The notes under the pieces were generated by a model, which did not search any database, was not told where the DNA came from, and saw only the letters and a program-made list of their open reading frames with translations. 64,000 nt of DNA from the NCBI GenBank assembly GCA_021030905.1, contig JAGFMI010000018.1:186001-250000 (forward strand), written 5' to 3'. The translations under genes and the position numbers were made by a program. The first letter of the stretch is position 1. Every line of letters starts with the position of its first letter. The DNA is from Pyrenula massariospora (lineage: Eukaryota; Ascomycota; Eurotiomycetes; Pyrenulales; Pyrenulaceae). Below, one piece after another: positions 1 through 9,809 of this stretch.

Positions 1-664
1 GTCCTCGATATCGTTCAGCTTGGGCGCCAAGGGATCGTTGACATCTATGACAATGATCTTCCAGTCGGTCTCTTCTTCGTCGAGGAGAGCCATAACACCG
101 AGAACTTTAACCTGTTTGATTTGGCCTGTATAGCCGACGAGCTCGCCGATTTCGCAGACGTCAAGTGGGTCGTTGTCACCCTTCGCCTTGGTTTCAGGGT
201 GAACAACGTTGGGATCTTCCCAGGTCTGGCGACAAGGTCAGGTGAGAATCGAAAGGAGCATTGAGGTAGCTGCGTACGCGGGGAAAGGCACCATAGTTCC
301 ACAGGTAGCCTTTATGGGGAAAACAATTGCGGACAAATCTAAGTTTTCCCTTTTTGATGTCTTGCTTGATAGGGTTGAGAAATTCCTCTTTCGAGATCTG
401 TGTAAGCGTTAGCCTTGCATTTGGCTAGGCTGACATTTAGTGAAAAGGGAAAAGGGCAATAGCAACCTCGAGCTTTCCATTGGTCCAGCGAGGGATTTCC
501 ACGATCATGTTCAACACCGTCTGCTGCTCGTTTGCAAAGAGAGGGATGTCGTGAAATGGCGAAACTGGCGTGCCATTCCTCTCAATGTAGGCACGGAAAT
601 CTAGCGTATTAGGCTGGCCAATCTTGCGAACTGACCATTCCAAGCTTGCCTGCGCGTATGACAT
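1..664 (-). CDS. IPP1: Inorganic pyrophosphatase, 3' part cut by window edge
   Basis: Soluble family I pyrophosphatase, which hydrolyses PPi to phosphate and so drives biosynthetic reactions in the cytosol. Exons on the minus strand are 467-664, 278-397 and <1-225; the introns are GT-AG, 69 and 52 nt. The start at 664 gives [10 protein letters not shown], followed by the conserved FHDIPL and VEIPRWTN segments. Exon 2 carries [13 protein letters not shown]. Exon 3 carries the metal-binding signature [13 protein letters not shown] and then [10 protein letters not shown]. The order and spacing match yeast Ipp1 closely. The C-terminal part lies left of the window. Divergent from the Dus2 gene. 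An upstream open frame continues to about 1231 but has no family similarity, so I use the internal ATG. Confidence 0.95.
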
Positions 665-1319
665 TGTGTCGAATTGATCGGAAGGTGCTTCTGTAGAGTA
701 GAGATGTTGCGAAATATTTTGCGTGCGTCGGGCGGCTTTTAAAGAACCCTGGTGGGGGAAAGAGGAAATGTTGAAGTTGGGAGGTGGGGGAGCCAGGATG
801 GTTTGGCGGTCAGGTCGAGCTGCACACCGAGAAAAGTCTGCTTTCCCAGTACGTCTGATTGCGCAGCGTGCGTTCCTCGAGCAAGGAATCCGACGGGTTG
901 AATGACGAAACGGGCCGCGCAAAGTGGAAGAGAGCATAAGGTCCCAAGCTTGTTCGCACCGAAGATTTCCTCGCATTAGTTGCGAGTCGCGCCTCAATCG
1001 TCGGTCCGACGCCTCTACAGCACGCAGAATACTCCAATTGGCCAGCTCTAAAGCTGCTCCGCAGTCTTTGCAGCTGTCACAGATGGCTGGGTCGAACTCT
1101 TTTCCAAAGCCATCAGGATCTACGGCAAAGGTCCCTGCCCCTGCCATGGACTCCCGCCTGCCCCTGGAGAAATCCCCCTCACCCCCATGAGGCCTACTAT
1201 CGTCACGTGCTGATTGTCTTTTTTTCTCCAAATTCTGGTCATGACTCGAGTCTCACCAGCGAACTCCCCAAGAAAACTTTCAAAACCTCAAATGAGCGTC
1301 TCGATAAGTTCATGATGGA
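665..1319. promoter_or_regulatory. Shared upstream region of IPP1 and DUS2
   Basis: A 655-bp gap between two divergent start codons. It must hold both promoters and 5' leaders. I see no RNA gene or repeat. Open frames here on either strand lack family similarity. Confidence 0.5.
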
Positions 1320-2678
1320 ATGCAGTCCTTTCTTCGCTCATTTCCACGTTTTATCCCACGTGCCATGACAAAAAATTCTCTGATCCAAACTACGTTCTCG
1401 ACTAAGATGGCCACACCTCCACCACGTCCACCGACAGTACCAATCCCGCGCAATGGCGTCGACTATCGCGGAAAGATTGTTCTCGCCCCAATGGTCCGCA
1501 GCGGTGAGCTCCCCTGCCGCCTTCTCGCGCTGCATTACGGCGCCGATCTGGTCTGGGGCCCCGAAACTGTTGACCGCGCCATGATCGGGACTACAAGGAA
1601 AATTAACCCCCGAACAGGCTGCATCGAGTGGAGCAGGGTGTCTTCGAATGGAGGTCGAAAGGATCAGCCACTTAAAGAAAACGTCCTCTACAGGATAGAC
1701 CCTAAACGAGAAAGCGGGAGATTGGTTTTTCAGATTGGAACTGCAAGCCCAGACCTAGCAGTTCAGGCTGCGAAACTAGTTGCCAGCGACATATCTGGCA
1801 TCGACGTCAATGCCGGCTGTCCGAAGCCTTTCTCAACTTCAGGCGGAATGGGTGCAGCTCTGCTTCGGACGCCTGATCACCTAGCGAATATCTTACGCGC
1901 TCTGGTCGAGCAAGTCGGTAAAATCTGGGAGATTGGCATCAGTGTCAAGATTCGTTTACTGGAGACATCTGAGCTGACTCGCGAACTTGTCACTAAGCTT
2001 TGCGCAACCGGGATCATTGGCCTAACGATACACTGCCGCACTACACCTATGCGCCCACGAGAGCGAGCTATCAGAGAACAGCTCAAAATGATCGGAGAGA
2101 TCTGCCGTGAGTCTGGAGTCGCGTGTGTGATGAACGGCGATGTTGCGAACCGTGATCAGGCGCTTGAGCTGATTAAAGAACATGGTGTAGATGGCGCCAT
2201 GATAGCCACAGCGGCAGAGTCAAATAGCAGCGCCTTTCGTACGAAGGAGCAGGGAGGGCTTCTCCCTTGGCAAGAAGTTGTGAGACAATACCTCGAATTT
2301 GCCATGTCCGTGGAGAACAAGTTTGGGAACACGAAGTTCACCCTCTGCCAGTTGATACCAGGAAAGTCTCCTTATTACAGATCGATTGCGGGTGCGAAAA
2401 CTCATGTTGAATGCGTAAAGCTTCTGGGGTATGAGGAGATGGTGCCTCTCGCCAAGGAGACCGACGATTTTCTTGGTCTTACAGATAGGGCCCAAGATCA
2501 AAATAGCGGGAAGAAGAAAAACAAACAAGCTCGTCAATCAGCGACTGTCAGGAACGCTGTGAACACGACTCCTGCTCCTCAGAAAAAGAGAAAGCGAGAA
2601 GAAGAGCAGAGTACTGACGGGCCTGTGATACAACATAATGAGATTTTCGAGCCCCGGCAGCCCACTATCGCAGTGTGA
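1320..2678 (+). CDS. DUS2: tRNA-dihydrouridine(20) synthase, Dus2/Smm1 type
   Basis: Flavoenzyme that reduces uridine 20 in the D-loop of tRNAs with NAD(P)H. Single exon, 452 aa. The FMN-barrel start APMVRSGELPCRL lies near residue 56; the active-site motif NAGCPKPFSTSGGMGAALL places the catalytic Cys near residue 167; the CRTTP and MNGDV strands follow in the Dus order. The NAGCPK context and barrel length fit Dus2 rather than Dus1, Dus3 or Dus4. The C-terminus (from about residue 395) is Lys/Arg-rich and resembles a nuclear localisation stretch. There are two plausible starts: ATG at 1320 and ATG at 1407 (Met30). Residues 1-29 contain five basic and no acidic residues, like a mitochondrial presequence. 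Confidence 0.93.
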   Translation: MQSFLRSFPRFIPRAMTKNSLIQTTFSTKMATPPPRPPTVPIPRNGVDYRGKIVLAPMVRSGELPCRLLALHYGADLVWGPETVDRAMIGTTRKINPRTGCIEWSRVSSNGGRKDQPLKENVLYRIDPKRESGRLVFQIGTASPDLAVQAAKLVASDISGIDVNAGCPKPFSTSGGMGAALLRTPDHLANILRALVEQVGKIWEIGISVKIRLLETSELTRELVTKLCATGIIGLTIHCRTTPMRPRERAIREQLKMIGEICRESGVACVMNGDVANRDQALELIKEHGVDGAMIATAAESNSSAFRTKEQGGLLPWQEVVRQYLEFAMSVENKFGNTKFTLCQLIPGKSPYYRSIAGAKTHVECVKLLGYEEMVPLAKETDDFLGLTDRAQDQNSGKKKNKQARQSATVRNAVNTTPAPQKKRKREEEQSTDGPVIQHNEIFEPRQPTIAV

Positions 2679-3611
2679 GAGAGCCTTTTCTGCTTGGCTG
2701 AAAATTCCAATGTCCATTTGAGCCGACCCAAGAAGATCCCGACGATCTTGGTGTTTCTGTCTCTGATACCTTTCCACAGCATCAAGGGCGGCAGCAGAAC
2801 CGCAACTTGTCCAAGCGACGCGGAGACATGTCGTAAGTACAATAGTGAGACGCTTTAACCTCCAAGATTACCAGAATTCATCCTCTGCCGCACCAAGCGG
2901 ACCGCAGTCTTTGAGTGGGTTCTTAAAACTCCAAATGTAGTCCGTACGCAGCAAAGTTGGCCAGGATGAGCGCGTACTCTCTCGCTGTGATAGAGACGCC
3001 ACGCAGATGACCATCTCACTAGCCACGGAAACTGGTGCCGGACAAGTCTAAAAATCAATCTAGATCTCGAGGCCCCTGCCTCCTGGACGACCCTAGATAG
3101 ATGCCCATGGCACAACTAGGTCCGTGTCGAACCTGCTTCAAGATTTCCCTTCCTCCCATGCCTCCATAGATTGCAACCTAGAACGTAAGACTACACATCA
3201 AGCACGGGCTTGCCATATGTCCATACAACTACAAGAAAAAAGGCTACGTCATGCAGCCCTTGACCCGGGGACGAAGAATGTGAAATCACTTCCACAACCA
3301 ATCCAGTAGACAGATAGACACAATCCATGCGAGAAATCTTCAAAGCCAAGCAATGATATATATTCTAGAATAACAACGGTCAAGAGATTGCTCTGCTGCA
3401 GCTCTAACAAAGCTTGCGCTATACTTATCTGCTCCAATTGTCGTAGCCGTATGCATCAAATGTCGATGCGAAATACATCCGATCCTCTAGCGCCTGTTCG
3501 CACAAATCCAACGCAAAGGTCCTGTATACGTCTTTCGTGCCGTCCGAAAAATCACATCCCCCACTCTAGACTGTCGATTTGCAGAACGAGTCCCATCTCT
3601 TCTTCGAAGCT
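2679..3611. other. Convergent intergenic region
   Basis: A 933-bp gap between the 3' ends of DUS2 and FUN30. Only short shadow frames are present. It holds two 3' untranslated regions; I see no further gene, tRNA or repeat. Confidence 0.5.
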
Positions 3612-6600
3612 CTAGGTCCCATTGACTTTCTTATCTTTCGCTCCCTCCCTCTCCTCCTCCTTCACGTCTCCCTTCCCACCCCCCTTGATATCCTCCAAAA
3701 CCAAATCCTCGACCATCCGTATCCCCTCCTTCTCCTTCTGCTCATCCGTCGCCCCACCACCCCCCGCCACCTTCTGATCCAACGCAACCTTCGTCCTCCC
3801 CATCGCCAGAATCTGCTCCTCAACCGTCCCCTTGCTTACCAACCTGACAACCTCCACCTCTTTCCCCTGCCCGATGCGATGCGCCCGATTCTCCGCCTGG
3901 ATATCATCCTGCGGATTGAAACTGCTGTCGAAGATCACAATCTTGTTCGCCGCGGCGAGATTGATGCCCGCCCCGCCCGCCTTGGTCGTGAGCATGAAGA
4001 CCGGGATCTCGGGGTGGGCGTAGAAATGCTCGATCAGGTCCTGGCGCTCGTCGACTTTGGTGGATCCGTCGATGCGGAGGAAGGGTGTGTCGATGGTGTT
4101 GAGGACGCGCTCGAGAAGGTTCAGGACCATGACGAATTGGGAGAAGATGAGCGTTCTGTGGCCTTCTTTCTTGAACTGGGCGAGGAGCTCGACGAGTTTG
4201 GATACTTTACCCGAGGCCATCCATTCGTCATTTTTAAGGACAAATTTTGACAGCGCAGGTCGTGGTTCGCAGAGTTCGAGGACCTCAAGATCGGAATAGG
4301 CTTGCAGTTCTACGTGGATGAGGTCGGGATTGGAGTTGGCCCACTGCTCGTCTTTGATGCACGCCTTTGCGATCTTAGGCAGGATTTTGTCGGTGTAATG
4401 TCTCCGGAAGAGCATGGGATGTATGGCAGCCTGCCGGAGTTTCATGAGGACATTTGCAGACTTGTTGCCAGTATTAATTCCCACTTCGCGCTGGCGTAAG
4501 AGTTCCGCCACATGTTGGAGCTCGGTTTCGTAGATCTCGTTTTGGGATTCTGTAAGGTCGCAGTACTCAACACGGGTAGTTTTGGCAGGCAGGTCTTTTA
4601 GAACTTGGTGCTTTTGGCGACGCAGGATGAAGGGAGTCAGCATTGACCTGGCTCGGACAATGCGTTGGCTTGATAGTAAGGCTTCATGGTTGGAATCCGA
4701 CCCACTTGTTCTGACTTTGTGCGTGAATACTGCTTCCAAATCGTCCTTCTTATCGTGGAAAAGGTGAGGTAAGATGAAGCCGAGCAGAGATGCAAGCTCT
4801 TGGAGATTGTTCTGGACAGGTGTACCTGTAAGCATGAGACGAAAATCTGAGCCAATACGAATCAGCTTCCCATATTGCTGAGACTTGGAATTTCTCAGCA
4901 TGTGGCCCTCATCGAAGATAGTACAATGGAAGCCAAATTTCCGTAGAAATGGAAGATCCGCTTTTCCAACAGCGATTGTATAAGTTGTCAAGACAACGTT
5001 CACACTTCTGCGGCCAAGATGGAGATCTTCCATTATCGCATCTCGCTCAGATTGGCTTCCATACAAAGGAACGACATTCAACGCTGGGCAAAACTTCTCG
5101 AATTCTTTAAGCCAATTCTCTAAGGTACTCGAAGGTACGACGATCAAGTGAGGGCCATGCTCGCCTGTCTCGAAGAGGCGGGCAAGAAACGCAATGACCT
5201 GGCAGGTCTTTCCCAACCCCATGTCATCTGCTAGGATGCATGACAGATTTTTCTTGAACAAAAGCTCCAGCCAATTCATGCCAGCTAGCTGGTACTCCTT
5301 CATCTTAAACTCTTGGCTCATAATGCTAGGCTGTGGAGAAAAGCCATTCTTGCGTCCTGTCTTCTGACTGTCATCATCGAAATCGCTGGCAGGGGTTCCA
5401 ATGCCAGAATCATGCTGGGAGCCGCTAAGTGAAGTCATGTCGAGCTCTTCTTTCGCACCATGGATATTAATACCCCACTTCTTCATGTGCTCTGTGATCG
5501 GCTTTCCTAGTGTTTCACATCGCTGCACCAATGCATCGACAGCTTCATAGCCGGCAAGCATTTCTTCGCATTTGTCGACAACTTTTTCTCCAAGAGGTCG
5601 AGCACGAGATTTCTTTCCCTTTGTCGGTTTGCTGTCTTCAGTAATTTTCCGAATTCTTTCCAAAGAAGCAAAAGGTCGCTTTGCCAGCAAATACTCAGCT
5701 ACCCCGGTCTCAATAGACGCAGTGTCGACTAGAGATTTGACGGAACAAGCGTTGAAAAATGAGAGTAGTCTGCCTTCGAAAGATGAATCTTGAGTGTCGG
5801 ACTGTATACCGGAATCGGACTCGTCCAAATCCTCGTCGTCAATCTGGATCGGCTTTTCTGGTGAGTTGGGGACCGGTGATGAGGCGTGCTTGCGGCCTTG
5901 GATTAGTCGTCTCCGTGGCTTCTCGGATGTGTCTGCCGTAATGTGTGTGAGAGCTGACCCATATTTCTCGGCAATCGGTCGACTTGCAGGTTTTGGCTCA
6001 GCCTTCCCATACTTTTGAAAAATGCTCTTGCCCGGAGCTACTGCAGCTTCTTTGTGCCTCTGGATCATAGGCGTTTGTCCATTGAGCTCGTCCTCTGACT
6101 GAGTCAAGTCAACCTCTTCACGAATACTGCGCTCAGACGTACGACTAACGCGATCCATTGCGTCACTGAAATTGTTATGAGCATCTTCCAACACATCGTA
6201 CAGTGCCTGGACAGAATGATTTGGGTAAACCGTCTGCATTCGCTCCAATTTCCGGCGCTTGTTAAGGTCGGTGATTTCGTCAAGAGTCAACGTTGAAGCT
6301 TTCACAGGCTGAGCTCGAGAAGGTACTCCCTGTGGCCGAGGGCGCTTGATAGAGACCCCGGCATAGGCATTAGCCATCACGTCTGACGATTGTTGTACAT
6401 GGGCACGGATAACGTTGGGCTGGCCGACTTGACCAGTGCGATTTCGGGAATCGAATACAGAGCCAGTTAGGCTTGAACCTTTTGAGGCTGTAGGATTGTA
6501 CATGGCATTTTGAGTGACCTCTCTAAATTTGTTGAAATTGTTTTTCATGGGAGACTCCTCCACAATGTCGTCGCTAGAAGGCCCATCGGATTTGGCTGAC

Positions 6601-7079
6601 TTGAGTGTATGCTGACGACGAGCCTGGCTTTCCTCGTCGCTTGAGCTGCCGACATATTGGGGTCCTTCGTCTTCATTGTCAGAGCTGAGGTCTACGACGG
6701 GTTCTTTCGGCTTGCTTTGCGTCGGCTGACTATGTACTGTTGGTAGCCGAAACGCCGTGCCGGCGGGTGCCATCGCAGACGCTAGGAGTCCGCCTTTTCG
6801 TATTGGTTGATGAACGGGTGACGAAGCCTCCACTTGTACAACTGGAGACTTCTGATCTCCAACAAAGCCATTGCGTCCGTTGTAGGGCGATCTGTCAATA
6901 ATTTGTGTGGGCTGGGTCAAACGCTGGGAGTAAGGAGACTGAAGCGGATCCGGAGAATGAAGTAAGACAGTATCAATGGTCTCATGCTGAGGAAGACTGT
7001 TGGATTCTTGAGATTCGGCAGGTTCTGGTGTTGAGGGAGTGAGTCTTCGCCTCTTAGGCGACGACTCATCGGCATCCAT
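3612..7079 (-). CDS. FUN30: SNF2-family chromatin remodeler, Fun30/SMARCAD1 type
   Basis: ATP-dependent nucleosome remodeler; in yeasts Fun30/Fft proteins act in silencing, DNA-end resection and heterochromatin inheritance. Intronless, 1155 aa from the ATG at 7079; the frame is open two codons further upstream but only from GTG. The N-terminal third is polar and low in complexity, with Lys/Arg clusters. A CUE-like ubiquitin-binding segment (LERMQTVYPNHSVQALYDVL) lies near residues 278-298. ATPase motifs follow: DDMGLGKT about 618-625 (motif I), DEGH about 723-726 (motif II, the variant typical of Fun30/SMARCAD1), LTGTPVQNN about 750-758, and QAENRAHRIGQ about 1061-1071 (motif VI with the arginine finger). 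Divergent from VMA21, 398 bp apart. Confidence 0.95.
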   Translation of the reverse strand: MDADESSPKRRRLTPSTPEPAESQESNSLPQHETIDTVLLHSPDPLQSPYSQRLTQPTQIIDRSPYNGRNGFVGDQKSPVVQVEASSPVHQPIRKGGLLASAMAPAGTAFRLPTVHSQPTQSKPKEPVVDLSSDNEDEGPQYVGSSSDEESQARRQHTLKSAKSDGPSSDDIVEESPMKNNFNKFREVTQNAMYNPTASKGSSLTGSVFDSRNRTGQVGQPNVIRAHVQQSSDVMANAYAGVSIKRPRPQGVPSRAQPVKASTLTLDEITDLNKRRKLERMQTVYPNHSVQALYDVLEDAHNNFSDAMDRVSRTSERSIREEVDLTQSEDELNGQTPMIQRHKEAAVAPGKSIFQKYGKAEPKPASRPIAEKYGSALTHITADTSEKPRRRLIQGRKHASSPVPNSPEKPIQIDDEDLDESDSGIQSDTQDSSFEGRLLSFFNACSVKSLVDTASIETGVAEYLLAKRPFASLERIRKITEDSKPTKGKKSRARPLGEKVVDKCEEMLAGYEAVDALVQRCETLGKPITEHMKKWGINIHGAKEELDMTSLSGSQHDSGIGTPASDFDDDSQKTGRKNGFSPQPSIMSQEFKMKEYQLAGMNWLELLFKKNLSCILADDMGLGKTCQVIAFLARLFETGEHGPHLIVVPSSTLENWLKEFEKFCPALNVVPLYGSQSERDAIMEDLHLGRRSVNVVLTTYTIAVGKADLPFLRKFGFHCTIFDEGHMLRNSKSQQYGKLIRIGSDFRLMLTGTPVQNNLQELASLLGFILPHLFHDKKDDLEAVFTHKVRTSGSDSNHEALLSSQRIVRARSMLTPFILRRQKHQVLKDLPAKTTRVEYCDLTESQNEIYETELQHVAELLRQREVGINTGNKSANVLMKLRQAAIHPMLFRRHYTDKILPKIAKACIKDEQWANSNPDLIHVELQAYSDLEVLELCEPRPALSKFVLKNDEWMASGKVSKLVELLAQFKKEGHRTLIFSQFVMVLNLLERVLNTIDTPFLRIDGSTKVDERQDLIEHFYAHPEIPVFMLTTKAGGAGINLAAANKIVIFDSSFNPQDDIQAENRAHRIGQGKEVEVVRLVSKGTVEEQILAMGRTKVALDQKVAGGGGATDEQKEKEGIRMVEDLVLEDIKGGGKGDVKEEEREGAKDKKVNGT

Positions 7080-7477
7080 AGCCACGGTGAAACTAAAGGA
7101 TCAGGCTGAGAACGTGAGGTTCTGCTGAAATTCACCAAGACGGGGGCAGAAGCCTCGATCCTCCAGTATCGTGGCGTGGGTAAGAAAGTTATTCCATTGG
7201 GTCATTGAGACATCCTATCCAAGGTCACCAAAAGTTTCAGAAGCGGTGGTGAGGGATGGCAAGTGGAGTGAGAGACCAGTGAATAATCGGCATTGTTCAC
7301 AACCGCATTTGAATTTTGGGCGGACGTCTCCCGCTTGAGATCGCGCTAGACGCGTTCGGCGCGCGATACGTCACCCACATCTTTGCGCATGATTACTATG
7401 GTGTGTTGCTCCATGAAGAACACGCCGTGATCAAGAGCGCGGATATCAATTGGAGCTCAGTGATACTTCCCCTAGCG
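7080..7477. promoter_or_regulatory. Bidirectional promoter region FUN30/VMA21
   Basis: A 398-bp gap between divergent starts. It must supply both promoters. I did not recognise a specific factor site with confidence. Confidence 0.5.
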
Positions 7478-7904
7478 ATGACGACAAGGCAGCGGTCCAC
7501 AGTCAAGGAGGGTTCTGCACAAAATGTCGTGGGCAATGTCTCCCCAGCTCCGTCTTCAACTGCACCAGCCGTACCAGGGTTGGTGATCAGGAACCTCCTC
7601 TAGGATAGAAACCTAACGAGGATCCAGATCTGTGATTCTCAAACTATTAGCGATCACAGCTGCGATGATCATCGCACCGTTGGGTGCATATTTTGGCACG
7701 TTAAATATACTATTCAAAGGCAAGCTTTTGAACGATTACAAAGAGCTATTAAATTTAATGCTGGTACCAGGCAATTCAACGTGGGCAGGGGCAACAGCAG
7801 CGTTGACTGCTAATGTAGTCTTGATTGCATATGTTGTAGTCGCTATGAAGGAAGATCAGAGCGAAAGGCTTGAGGAAGAGAAAAAAGCGAAGAAGTCCCA
7901 GTAA
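7478..7904 (+). CDS. VMA21: V-ATPase assembly integral membrane protein VMA21
   Basis: Small ER membrane chaperone for assembly of the V0 sector of the vacuolar ATPase. Exons 7478-7578, 7628-7719 and 7771-7904 give 108 aa, the usual family size. Exon 1 starts MTTRQRSTVKEG. Exon 2 carries the first membrane helix (VILKLLAITAAMIIAPLGAYF) and exon 3 the second (ALTANVVLIAYVVVAMKEDQ). A lysine-rich tail ending KKAKKSQ follows, fitting ER retrieval. The second intron (7720-7770) is 51 nt with GC-AG ends (GCAAGC...TACCAG); removing it joins FKG to NSTWAG exactly as in homologues. Because 51 is a multiple of three and has no stop, retention would add 17 residues between the helices. The first intron (7579-7627) has a weak donor, GTTGGT. 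Confidence 0.9.
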
Positions 7905-8407
7905 TTATTCGGTACAAACTCAAGTGATGGATGGCTGTGGCGAATGGCGTGATTAAGGGATACTGTTTGGATGTGGGCCAGAACAAGACAATTGAAATGG
8001 GATATTCATTTCCGACAAATCATCAGGTATTAGGATGTCATGCCTTTACCCAGCCATACATCACACTGTGATGATCTATGAAACGAGTTTCTACCATCTG
8101 GCGCCAACACCCCACGATATTAGTGCGGCCTCCATTTCCGCAACGAAACTTCAGATTGTCTCTTGAAAAAGCTGAAATTTTCCCAGAACGCCTCCCTCTC
8201 AGAGATTATGTATGAGCCCGTCAGAGGCGCATGAGAAAACATAACCCACCACAGCTGCGATGCTGTTCGATCATTGAATGCTAGTTTCACCCCAGGTCCC
8301 AGGAAAAGGTCATGAGAAGCGCCGAGATCCACCCGTCCAGAACCACAACATTATTCCCCTCATGACCATACGCCAGATTCGTTCGTATCGTCCCCATCGT
8401 GTACATA
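7905..8407. other. Convergent intergenic region
   Basis: A 503-bp gap between the 3' ends of VMA21 and the DUF2406 gene. I see nothing beyond presumed 3' untranslated sequence. Confidence 0.5.
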
Positions 8408-9809
8408 TCATCCATTCTTGCTAAATCGTCGAGAAAGCCAGCTACGGCGCTTTTTGCCGGGGCTGCTTGGACTGACAGGAGAGACTGGATCAGCCGGCGG
8501 ACTGTAGGAATCGCCATTGCTGCCAAGCTTAATAATTTGTCGTGGTTCTGCCGCTGCTGGTTTATTGATGGGGCCAGGGTGAAATCCATTACTTCCGAAT
8601 CCGGTCATTCCATATGTTTCAGCACCTGCTTGGGGTCCATAGTTGCCATTTGCAGGCTTGCCTGGAAAATTCTCGAAGGACGAGTTGGCGGTTGTAGGAT
8701 TCGTTGAGTATGGCGCTTGTCCATCGGAGCCGCCATCAGGAGTTGATATGTTGTCATAGGAAGGCTTGTGTCCTCCGTACGCGGCAGGAGACATTGGTTC
8801 CGGGGAGCTTGGCATGTCCATACCGGGAGTACTGGGGGGGTAATTGCCTGCCATACCCTCCGAATTCCAACGTGGATGGCGAGGCGCACGAGGGCTTTGG
8901 TTGTACCCATTCTGCTGGTTTGACTGCATATGATTGTCGATGTAGCTATCGGGTCGTCCTCCATAACCCCAGCTTGAGTTTCGGTAATAACCTGAGCGGC
9001 GATTATCGTTGTACCCACCATAGTTTGATTGGTCAAAAGCTGCAAGCCATCGCATTAGCAAGAGTCGTACTAACTTTCCTGCCACAAAAGATATTCCGGA
9101 GATAGGGACAGACTATAATCGTATTACTAATAAGCACAACTTACCAGAGTAACTACTATTGCGTCGGCTGCTGTACATTGCGCTCATGCCACCAGGAGTA
9201 ACTGTAAGAAGATCAGCACCAAGTCAATCCATCAGTGTATGACTAAGCTATGGCTTACCTGGTCTGTTTTCATACGGACGAACAGTATCCGATTTATATC
9301 TCGCTGCTTCAAAGCTCTTGATTGTTTCCAGAGGCCGCTCCAAACGGGGGCGAGATGGCTTTCGTAGATGTCAGCAAGAAAACGGCAAGGTCAATCGTGG
9401 AAAATGGCTCACATTTGAGCGATCGGGATCAGCTAGAACAATAGTTAGCATAGGTCTCGAAATGTCGCCTACTCTACTCACTAATGTCATTCCCATACAT
9501 GTCCTTGAACTTCATAGACCGGAGATCTCCTAAGTTTGAAGACTCAAGAGCAACGGCAGCTGCTGTCTGTTAGCAAGAGCCAACTGCGACCAAGCCCGGC
9601 AGCCTTCACGCACCTGGCTGAGCTTCATTGATGGCTGCAGACGGATCTGCCTTGTTGGTATTCTGAAGCCGTGGCTTCTCTGCCGAAGTTTCGTTCATGT
9701 CTCGAGAGCCGCTTGACCGGCGACTCCTGTGTGATTTCTTGCTGTTATTCGAGAGGATAGAATGACTTCGCGGCCGCTGCGGCCTGTCTGTCTGCTGCGA
9801 CGCCATCAT
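8408..9809 (-). CDS. DUF2406 domain protein
   Basis: Fungal protein of unknown molecular function; the family includes budding-yeast YMR295C. Six exons on the minus strand: 9614-9809, 9482-9562, 9413-9432, 9259-9358, 9145-9201 and 8408-9039; 361 aa. The domain runs ADPSAAINEAQPAAAVALES, LGDLRSMKFKDMYGNDITD, then RPRLERPLETIKSFEAARYK and a VRPYENRP end. Exon 3 is only 20 nt and encodes TDPDRSN with its neighbours, which restores the frame exactly. The C-terminal half is rich in Gly, Asn, Tyr, Ser and Pro and ends in a basic tail (KKRRSWLSRRFSKNG), suggesting membrane or nucleic-acid contact (inference). Two tandem ATGs sit at 9809 and 9806. Confidence 0.88.

Noticed and set aside
3579-4250. 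223-codon plus-strand frame opposite FUN30
   Set aside because: Antisense shadow of the conserved helicase C-terminal domain.
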